Made by a program: the position numbers and the translations under genes. A stretch of 64,000 nucleotides of DNA from positions 34,487-98,486 of the forward strand of contig NW_006766967.1 of assembly GCF_000275845.1 (NCBI RefSeq), in the 5' to 3' direction. Below, in pieces: positions 55,462 to 64,000 of the stretch (position 1 is its first letter; every line of letters begins with the position of its first letter). The notes beneath the pieces are model-generated. The model had not been told where the DNA came from. It worked only from the letters and a program-made list of their open reading frames with translations, and made no database searches. Source of the stretch: Dichomitus squalens LYAD-421 SS1. Its lineage: Eukaryota; Basidiomycota; Agaricomycetes; Polyporales; Polyporaceae.

Positions 55462-58210
55462 GTCAGTACCGCAAAGACCTGGATACACGTGGTGTCCGTG
55501 CATTGCGCTGTGTGCCCTGCCACAAGTTGTATTCGTTTTCTCAGGGGCGGATCAGAATCGCGAGAGTTCATGACCATATATAAGCATCTGTATCAGAGGT
55601 CTTTCTGGTAAGTAACAGAGGGGGAAACACAGGGCACGATAGAAGCTTACCGCTATGGCAGCACATAGCGTGACGATGTCAGCCTCATCAGATACACTCG
55701 CGAAGCAGACGAGCGTCGAGAGTATGTAGTCTTGCGGCTCCCGGCTGATTTTCACAGGTCCCAAAAACATACAACCACATCTCGTCTCAAAGCTGAGCTG
55801 GTGGGGCGGTTACCTCGACATTCAACCACAGACGATGGTCATCGACAGTCGACACTCGGAGACGATTGCCTGGAGCGCCCACGCAATAATGACATAATGC
55901 AAGCGCTAACAAGAGATTTCGCAAGCTGTCGATTGGACTCGTTTTGTTATTACGCCCTTTTGAGTCGCAATTTCGAACAACTTCATCCACGTATGTTCTT
56001 TGTTAGTGAATTCGGAGAAGGTCAAGGACAAGAGCCACGCGCTGGAAGAGATCAGAGATGCGTCCGCGGAGTTACGGATTAGCGGCGTCCACTCCGACAG
56101 GTATGCGCGGACTCTTCGCTCAGCAGAATGCGCTCGCTGACTCGACAAATACAACCTCAACAATCCACGAGACACAGCCCTCTATCATGGGATTGGAAAC
56201 CACGCGTCCTGCCAGCCATGCCAGACAAGACCTCGCTGACAAGACTGGCGATCGCGATCGGGCAGCGGCTCTGCATGCGCCCAAATTCCGCAAATCACCG
56301 TCCCTCCTCATCCCTCTTGCAGATATCGCACTCCCGTAAATCTAATGCAGAGGCTCCTCGGAGCTGCCCGTGGCTGATGCTGCCCGAGTGTTTCCACTTT
56401 GACGACAGTATCCGCCTTCGCAATGCATTCGGGCACAGGAGAGAACAGGGAGTTTCTGATGGGAGACAACGTAAGTAGGGTGGGAAGGGGAATGCAACGT
56501 AAGTGATAGTGGCGCTACAAGGCAACAATGACGAGGTGAAGCTCCGCGGCGAAACCATCGGTCATCTGGCTTGTCGAAGTCGTATATTACGTCTGTGAGA
56601 CCTCGTGCTCGCCTACCACCTACTTGAGCCGAGGCAGGAAATAGGCGAGCAGGGAGGTTCGTGCTCGTCTTCGTTTTCGCTCACGGTGACGCGTCGACTA
56701 TGAAAGGTTCGTGGCTGTTTGTTGTCGGACAGCTTCCCAGACCCGATCGCCAGTCGGCTTCGAGTGGAACTGCGTAGCAAACCGCTCCGCCTCTCATCGT
56801 GGGCGAATCGATATAGCTCATTCTCGTTTGTAAGTAGAAACCCCAACGACCCCTACTGCTAATATGCTCCGTCACCCAAGGGGAGCTTGTCCCTCGCGAA
56901 GCGACGGTGCTGAAGTAAGCACCCACCTCATCCGTCTGTCGTGTCGATTGGTCCCTCTGGCCACATTAGTGTCGGACGAATCGTCCGCGAGGAGGCGCGA
57001 TGCCTTCGCAACCGTTACGATGGTATTGTACGTGCCGGGACAATGCAACCATCGGCCCAGGGATCCATAAAGGGCGGTGAGGCGGCCATTCATTTGCGCC
57101 TGAATGTCGGGTCTAGACGCGGACAAAAGCCTGGAGGAAGGTGGGACCAAAATAAGTAAGCTCTGTCGGGTTCAATTGTCAACGGCCAGTGCTCTACTCA
57201 TTGTGGCGCTACCCTTCTCAAAGACGGCTAGTGTCTTCGCTACCTGAGGGATTCCAGGCACGGGAGTGCCCAATCTTTTTGGCTGGACGATAGGTCCGGC
57301 GCCGTAGAATGCAGATGTGCATGTGCGGGAGACTGAGACTGGCATAGTACGTGGATGATTCCCTGGCTACGTCTGCAAGGCCAAGAAATGACTTTATCGC
57401 GACTGGGGCAATGCCTACACTTTTTCTTTTCACGCACGAAGAACTACCCGCACGCACCCGTTGCGCCGACACATCCTGCTGGCATCCCCAGTGCAGTAGC
57501 GTGGCGACGTCAATGGTACGAGGTGGGTTTGTTCCACACCCGGATAATGCCTCTAACTTTCTTCTTATACTCCCTATCATTTCTTGATTCAAATGGCGGC
57601 GTCTGGGCTCAGTCAGGGTCTGTTCTTGCCATGGCTCGTACGCTGTGGGCAAGCGCGGTGTCTGCCCTACCTGCGTATTCGACTCCGTGAGAATCGGATG
57701 ATAAAGAGGCACCTGTCAGGGTAATGGATCAAGCTCTCGTCGTCTAGCGGCTACTTCCCTTTGCGCTTTGCGTAGATCATGCATCGACGCGCTTAGAAAC
57801 TACTCCTCCAGAGTCACGGTGAGGGTGCTCGCGCAGTGAGGCATGCTGATCCCCCAAACCCACACTTCTCGGCACCCACATCAAGGTACGACCGCGATCC
57901 CCTTTCGCCCGCGGGCATGTCGCTCTGTCGTGGCGGAAGAGGACAATGGTCGGTTATTGTGACACCTGACCCCTATGTGGTCAAGTTTGCGCTAGCTCCC
58001 AGCTTTACTCCAGGGCCGAAACAATTTAAATCGGAGCTCGAGTGGTCGAGCTGCCATCCGCTACCGCTCCATACCAGCTTGTCACCCCGTAACCTCTACG
58101 TCTTTCTTCCAAACCCTTTCGACGTCTCGAAGACACGTAGGTGCCGCCGCTGCCACCGTGCCCTGTGACGAACTACACGTATTGACCGCAGTCAGCCCAG
58201 ATTTCTCGCT
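55462..58210. other. 2.7-kb stretch without a recognised gene
   Basis: Frames on both strands are below 120 codons except 57218-57712 on the minus strand (164 codons), which has no motif and no good initiation or splice context. No repeat, palindrome or RNA gene was recognised. The right end, CT-rich around 58080-58200, should be the promoter of the HMG-box gene at 58211. Confidence 0.35.
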
Positions 58211-59189
58211 ATGGCCGAAGCATTGCATTCCTTCCCGCATCCCACCTCTGCCGAGTATGAGGAGAAGATACTGTACCTCGTGGAAACACAAGATAGGCGC
58301 GTCAGACACCCACCGAATGCCTTCATCTGCTTCCGTAAGTGGTACAACGCCTATGTCCGGGAATTAGGGGAGGCCGCTGGGAGCAAACGGGAGCACCAGA
58401 ATACAGTCTCCACCCAGGCTGGGCGCGTGTGGCAGGAACTTGCGACAGTCGAGGACAGACTCTGCTGGGAACGCATAGCGAGCGATGTTCGGTCCCTGCA
58501 CCAACTGCTTCATCCCGAATGGTGGACTCCTGAGCACCAGGCCATGTTAAAGCAGAAGAAGAAGGCGGATAGACAAGAGAAGGCGGAGAAGACGGGGAAG
58601 GCGAAGATGGCGAAGATGGCGAAGATGGCGGAGAAGGCAGAGCAGATGGGAAAGACAAGAAGGGTGGACAGAGCGAAACCGGCGCACTATCCCATGACGC
58701 CGTATGAGAGGGACCACCGCCCGTTCCCAGCAGACTTCGGTTAGTGCGATACTGTTCTACTCCATGAGACTTTAGGCGTGCGTGTTCCTCACGCTCTTCT
58801 TATTATATACCTCAGCAGCGACATCCTCGGCATCAACATCATCTTGTAGCTACTTCGATAGCTATGACTCAAACCCGTCGCCGCCCAAGACGCCATCATC
58901 AACGTCGTTGTCGTCCTCGCGTTCATCCCCACAAATGCCTACATACCCGCCTCCGCCTCCGGGCCTATTTTTCGCGACCGTGCCAGATGCTATGTCATGG
59001 GCCGGAGGGGACTCGATCTCGGGGTTCGTACCGTTCTGCAGTCACCAGCCCTCGTGGAACGCGACCGAGAACCAGTCGCCCCCAAACGCGCCCATGCAAT
59101 TCTCCCTCAGCTGGTGGTTGTCTCCGAACCAACCCTCCTGCGTCCCTCAGACCTTCCCCCCTCCTCAGGATGGAGTTGTGTGGTTATGA
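58211..59189 (+). CDS. HMG-box-like protein, two exons, paralogue of the gene at 34505
   Basis: Exon 1 (58211-58739) and exon 2 (58816-59189) join in frame across a 76-bp intron (gttagt / ctcag), giving 300 residues. The N-terminus holds an HMG-like box: HPPNAFICFRKWYNAYVREL, then STQAGRVWQELATVEDRLCW and LHPEWWTPEHQ. A Lys/Ala/Met coil follows (KAKMAKMAKMAEKAEQMGK), then MTPYERDHRPFPADF. Exon 2 encodes a Ser-rich tail with SPPKTPSSTS and YPPPPPGLFF, and ends DGVVWL. The order PNAF-CFRK, QAG, coil, TPY is shared with 34505-35884. Without the splice, exon 1 would stop at 58744 and give 177 residues; the splice is favoured because the Ser/Pro tail resembles those of the other HMG proteins here. 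Confidence 0.68.
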
Positions 59190-59820
59190 TTCTGGGTGTT
59201 GCCGGATATTCGGCTTTTGCCATCTTCATGTCATTCTGCACATCTCCATCGCATCCCCATATCTCTGGTGCCGTTGTTCATGGTGTTATATATAAGTAAA
59301 TTATTCCACGACTTTGGAGCCCAATCCAAGTGAAATAATGATATTTCAGCCTCCGCTCAGTCTGTCTGCTCCTGAGGTCACCTTTTACGTCTAAACATTA
59401 TATTATCCCACGTCGGATGCGGTCCCTCGAACCCTTGGGGACAGTGGTGTTGAAGGGCACATAAAGCTTTGGGGAAACGAAAGAGGATGATGCAAGGAGA
59501 TTGCAGACAACCTCCTGGAAGTTTCGTACCCCGAAGGACCGTCGGAGAGTGGTGCACGAGTTGATCTGGTTTTGTAGGATCATATCCACGGATGAACCTT
59601 TCCTGACAACACCCACTGTCTCGCTGGATCATCACAATCACGAAGCGTGAATCGCGAGTTGCAGGAAGATCGAGAATTTGACACGCCATTGAAGACATTT
59701 CTCGCAATAGTAGTGGGATTGGATGCAGACATTATGAACGTAGATTGTGTAGGGCTCCAATGGTGCACTGCGAATCAAGTACAGATGCTAGGCAGACCCT
59801 TAGCTCGACAACTACGCTAT
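59190..59820. other. Convergent spacer before glutaryl-CoA dehydrogenase
   Basis: This holds the 3' ends of two convergent genes. A 109-codon minus frame (59378-59707) and a 72-codon frame (59398-59616) are open but carry no motif. Nothing else was recognised. Confidence 0.4.
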
Positions 59821-61895
59821 TTAATTAGCGAAGGCCTGAATCCCCGTGAGCGCTTTGCCCAGAATGAGTGTGTGGATATCCTATGCAAAGTCGCATCAGG
59901 TCAGTTATCGCAGTTCCACATTGGCTGGTGCTGGACTCACATAGGTCCCCTCATATGTATTTACGACCTGAAGGTTTGCGACATGCCTGCCAACATGGTA
60001 CCTGGAACGGTGCTCATTAGTCTTTGTCCCGGAACACGAGGCCAAGCACTGCACGCACTCGTCCGAGCAAGCATTGCCCCCCAGTATATCCAACACCCTT
60101 CTCGCGTGCTCCAGCGCCTTCCCGCAATTGTTCCGCTTCACGAGACTGATCATCTCCGGCGCAGCTTTGCCCTCGTCCTTCAGCCGCCCCACTTGCAAGC
60201 TCGCCAGCAGCCCCAGCGACACCTCCGTCTGCGCGTCCACCAGCTTCTTCTGCACTAGCTGGAAGCTCGCCAGCGGCCGCTTGAACTGGTGCCGCTCTAG
60301 GGCGTACGACCGCGTCCGGTGCACGCAGTCCTCGAGCGCACCCATCGCGCCCCACGAGATCCCGTACCGCGCGTTGTTCAGGCACCCGAACGGCGCCCCG
60401 AGCCCCGAGCCGTGAGGGAGAAGCGCGTCGTGGCCAACGGATACGTTGTCCATGAAGATGGAGCCTGTGAGTGAGCAGCGCAGGGCGAGCTTGTGCTTGA
60501 TCGCCGGGGCGGAAAGGCCTTTGCTGCCCTTCTCGAGGATGAAGCCGCGGACCTTGTTGTCCCACTTGCAGCGTGCCCAGACGACGAAGATGTCGCTGCG
60601 TGGAGGTCTCAGTGCCACATCATGGTCAACTGAGGCGAAAGTGGACATACGCGACAGGGGCGTTGGATATCCATGTCTTCGCGCCGTTGATCACATAGCC
60701 GCCATCAACTTCTGTCGCTGTCGTCTCCATACCCGCTGGGTCGGATCCGTGGTTTGGTTCGGTCAGACCCTGAATGTCATGGTTAGCAATGATAGTGGAG
60801 GCTGACTGTGGGATCTGAAGAACGACAGCGTCGTTACTGCAATCGGAGAGCCGCGACGAGACTCGCTGTGATGCGCTACATCCCTGACAGTAACGCTTGT
60901 ACACAGTCGTATGACAGCCTATTTCGTGTGCATGCAAGCTTTCACGCATGCAATAGTGGGTCAAGCAGGACGCACGTAGGAGTAGACAGGGAGCAGATTG
61001 AAGGAAGTGACTCACGAAACAACCAATGATTTTGCCCTTGGCTAGCCACGTTATTAGCGACTTACCAGTTTACTCGCTCACTTACGCGTACCTAGAAGAG
61101 GGAGGTACTTCTCCTTCTGCTCCTTGGTCCCATACGCGTATATGGGATGCATCACGAGCGACGATTGCACGGACATCGTCGAGCGGTATCCTGAGTCGAC
61201 ACTAGATACATGCAGTCAGAACACGAGCATCGTGTGTAAGCACGGTCAGGACGCACCGCTCCACCTCGCGCGCAATGAGACCGTACGCAACGCTGCTCAC
61301 GCCCGCACAGTCGTACCCCTTGATGGTCGGCCCGAGGAGCCCGAGCTCGCCCATGGAGGGGAGAATGTTGTGGTTGAATTCTACGAAAGCAGATTCGTTT
61401 GTGCAGGCCGAGCGCAAGCCAGAGCGAAGCGTACCTTCCGTCCGCTGAGCCTCGATGACACGGGGTAGGAGGTTCTCCTACTGGGAGATGGGTCAGGGGC
61501 CAAACGGGGAGGTAGCTTCACGCGTCCTTGCCTGACAAAAAGCGCGAGCAGTGTCGCTGTATGGCCGACAGACATGATTAGCTGATCACAAGGGTAACTC
61601 CGAGCACACGCACCGAACAGCGATCTCCTCTTCTGTGAGGAGGCTCTCAAGGTTTAATTGGTCCTATTCTGTGTGAGCAGGAACTCCAGATGCGCTGGCA
61701 CTGGAGACACACCTCCCAGTCAAACTTGGCGTAGCCTTTCATGTCGCTCAGACTAGAGACACATGAGGACATTGTGGGATACGCACCAGAAGCCATCCGG
61801 CTGCTCATCCAATCTGCGGATGACATGCCGCGAAGCACGCGGGCCCTGCACCCTCGCGTGAGGTTTGCTGTTCTAAATGTCGCCTTCGCAAGCAT
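59821..61895 (-). CDS. Glutaryl-CoA dehydrogenase, mitochondrial
   Basis: This is an FAD acyl-CoA dehydrogenase that oxidises and decarboxylates glutaryl-CoA to crotonyl-CoA in lysine and tryptophan degradation in the mitochondrial matrix. The ATG at 61895 opens an Arg/Ser-rich presequence ([15 protein letters not shown]). Exons then read [34 protein letters not shown] and [20 protein letters not shown]. They continue with [42 protein letters not shown], and [20 protein letters not shown]. The last exons read [43 protein letters not shown] with the catalytic Glu, and [19 protein letters not shown] at 59821. [19 protein letters not shown] and NNCGKAL motifs separate it from other acyl-CoA dehydrogenases. 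Many short introns occur, and all blocks are present, so it looks intact. Boundaries of the 60.8-61.2 kb exons are approximate. Confidence 0.88.
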
Positions 61896-62580
61896 AATGT
61901 GAGCTGTGTCCGAGCGGAAAGAAAGCAGTCAAGGAACGGAGTACAGCGGGAGGGTGGACGTCTGAGACTCCGAAAAGAGTGCGGGGTATTTGTATTCAGT
62001 AGTGGAATTTCAGATCAGGTCCGGCTTGTCCGGCTCCTATTTACCGAGTCGGGAACGAAGAGAGGCACCTGATCTTCGGCCATTGCCGTCTTCACGCGCT
62101 CAATTGGACGGGGTAAGTGCCCATAGTGATATAATATTCTGCTCACTCTCAGATGCCGCGTGCAGACCCTGGATGAGATCCAACATGCATCTACGAGTAC
62201 TGAGGAAATTGGGGAAGTATTCTCGGAATACATGGGACGTCAAGGACAGATTCCAGTGACATAGCGGTATGTAGGCGACCATCAAGCGCGCGGTGAAATG
62301 AACGAGCGACGAGAATCGAGCACCCCGTGACTACAAAGTATACTTTTTATGTGAACAGGGCCTTCCTGGGTTCCATGTCTTTGCAAGCTGCGGGAGGTTG
62401 ATTACTGCGTCCCCTTCACATCGAACTCTTCCCTATCAGACTCATCCAAATTCCTGCCGTGTCAGGTAGTCGACTTCTGGGATTTGTCTTCTGCTGCGGT
62501 AATGCTTTCCCACCACCTTCATCCATAGCAATCTCAATCCATAACACATATGCCCTCTAGAGCCCATCTCTCGAACTGCC
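61896..62580. other. Divergent spacer between GCDH and the last gene
   Basis: About 685 bp lies between two divergent start codons. No gene was recognised. Promoters of both genes must lie here. The short repeated word 'ctgctgcggtaatg' at 62491 also occurs in the 0.8-kb repeat blocks (4633, 5768), but the match is too short to call another copy. Confidence 0.45.
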
Positions 62581-64000
62581 ATGGGCGACCTCGGTACAGA
62601 CGAAGGACTGGCATCGGAGTTTGTGAGGTTTCTCAACCTACAGTTGAAGGAGAGCCGGGACGAGGTTCATAGGTTGAAGCAGGTCAGTTCCAACCCAGTT
62701 TCATTTCCGCGCGATCTCATGTTAGGGTATGCATCGCTCGCTGAGCATGATCTGGATTCTTCGCAACCAGTCGCTAGAGGTACAATTGTGGTGCTCTGAA
62801 GCGAATTGGGTTATTTATCTCTAGAGGCTGCGCTTGAGTCTTCCGTTATGTTTTGCGCATAACACAATTTCATATTGACGCACTGACACTATCTGTAGGA
62901 GAACGATTCCCTCAAGGAGAAGGTAGCCATCCTCGAATCTCGTGGTGCCGCACCTCATGCCAGTCCGGTAGGTGGTATTGACCGAGCTCACTTTAACCTT
63001 ATCGAACACACGCTGTGAACTGATCCCTAGCTCCAAAATGAGTTGCAATGCCTAATTAAGGAGCGTGATGCGGCTCTCGCCCTCGCTGCCATCCTCCAAG
63101 CCGAAGCCAACACCTGGAAGACCAGATACGAGCAGCTCAAGCCGCAGCTCGCCACATCCGCAGCGCTGAATGCGCAGCTTGCGGACACTATGCGCAACGA
63201 GCTAATTGCATTCGTGCACGGTCACTCCGCAACGTTTACATCCACTGCAAGTGGCGGCATGCATCGTTGGAGCGATCCCGCCCAGGTTCGTCCTAGGAAT
63301 GCTTGCCACGCTCCAAAGAGATCGAATGGCACTCATCCTTGGGCAGACGTTCCATGCATTCATTTCAGGCTTACCAGAGACTGCGACACCTGATGCGCAA
63401 CAACTCGAATCCCGAGTGGTCTTCAGAAATGTCACCAAATTACCACTGCTCTCGAAGGCAGCCATAAAAGCATGGTGCGCCTTGTTCGCGAGCGCAGGCG
63501 TGCCTGTTGTTGACGGTCAGTTCGGGTCATGTAGCATCGGCGGCTTTGCGTTCTTCGGAGATCTTTTGCAGTGGTGCGCGCCACTCTCTCAGCATGCACT
63601 CGTTGTGTTTCCAGAGTACGAGTTCAGCCCCAAGCCTGCAACGGGTGCTACTACATGGACCAAGCCCTCTACAGCGTGGACGTCGTACGCGGGGCAACAG
63701 CGTGATCTGCTGTATGTCGACGGTGGTGATATCAGCTACGCGGGCACATTCTTCTGCCATGGGGGACCGCGGGCCGTGAAGCTGGCCGAACTTGGTGAGA
63801 TTGTTGGCGAAGTGAACCTGTTCTCCGGTCGCATACAAGACGGTGACGCTAATGACACTCACAACGTTCAGGCTATGTACGAACACCTCGCCCGTCGCAC
63901 CCTCGTAGCCGACACGAAGAGACCAAAAGATCGATCGAACCTGATCAAGACCTTTGTGCCGTCTCTCACCAATCTCTACCGCGAAGGCTCAGCGACAGTC
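62581..64000 (+). CDS. Unrecognised coiled-coil protein, 3' end outside the window
   Basis: The ATG at 62581 gives MGDLGTDEGLASEFVRFLNL, then QLKESRDEVHRLKQ and an intron. A coiled-coil run (ENDSLKEKVAILESRGAA, then ERDAALALAAILQAEANTWK and TRYEQLKPQLATSAALNAQL) follows up to about 63250. Downstream, the frame starting near 63392 is open to the end of the window and contains ESRVVFRNVTKLPLLSKAAI, SIGGFAFFGDLLQWCAPLSQ, DGGDISYAGTFFCHGGPRAV and VPSLTNLYREG, a globular-looking C-terminal domain. How the two parts join is not settled: an intron ending at about 63366 would work, but several donors are possible, and the region 63260-63390 is also open in the second frame. It may belong to the Agaricomycete families of unknown function that pair a coiled coil with a small C-terminal domain (for example DUF6697), but I am not sure. 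Confidence 0.55.

Noticed and set aside
34505..59189. Interpretation of the HMG-box genes as a known mating-type locus
   Set aside because: Agaricomycete mating loci are defined by homeodomain and pheromone/receptor genes, and none is visible here; only a relation to regulators in general can be suggested.
60017..60565. A 182-codon minus-strand frame overlapping glutaryl-CoA dehydrogenase
   Set aside because: It is the out-of-frame shadow of a well conserved exon; the other frame carries the family motifs.

Overview
The window looks like nuclear DNA of a filamentous basidiomycete, most likely an Agaricomycete. Protein-coding genes sit on both strands and are broken by many short GT-AG introns of about 45-65 bp. 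Their products are typical fungal housekeeping proteins, and the DNA between them is rich in degraded transposon pieces. I see no operons, CRISPR arrays, rRNA or tRNA genes, and no prokaryotic features. The species cannot be named from the sequence alone.

Layout. 0-6 kb is mostly repeats: one small unrecognised two-exon gene, a diverged tandem array of about 0.3-0.4-kb units, a 30-bp minisatellite, and two diverged direct copies of an approximately 0.8-kb block. 6-14 kb holds a peroxisome-type adenine nucleotide carrier gene and a 3-hydroxyacyl-CoA dehydrogenase gene. The latter has 7-nt and 21-nt micro-exons and a 1.17-kb intron containing a palindromic insertion. 14-17 kb is a scaffold gap with identical flanks, a long-TIR MITE-like element and a dead non-LTR retrotransposon. 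18-30 kb holds a geranylgeranyl diphosphate synthase gene and, divergently, the giant GCN1 gene. 30-39 kb holds a DHA2-type MFS exporter, an HMG-box-like gene and a family X DNA polymerase. 39-53 kb holds two unrecognised genes (one a mitochondrial RRM-like protein), a probable mitochondrial membrane protein gene bracketed by inverted repeats, an amino-acid/auxin permease-type transporter and a TauD-type dioxygenase. 54-64 kb holds two more HMG-box genes, glutaryl-CoA dehydrogenase, and the start of an unrecognised coiled-coil gene that runs off the end.

How the genes relate. Several belong to central metabolism: ATP import for peroxisomal acyl activation, beta-oxidation, lysine/tryptophan degradation, isoprenoid precursor supply, sulfonate use and amino-acid uptake. 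GCN1 senses amino-acid starvation. There is no sign of a co-regulated cluster except the shared GGPPS/GCN1 promoter. The most unusual features are the micro-exons of the dehydrogenase gene, three or more palindromic MITE-like families (two of them inside long introns), and three HMG-box genes within 25 kb, two of which share an unusual box plus a Lys/Ala/Glu coil.
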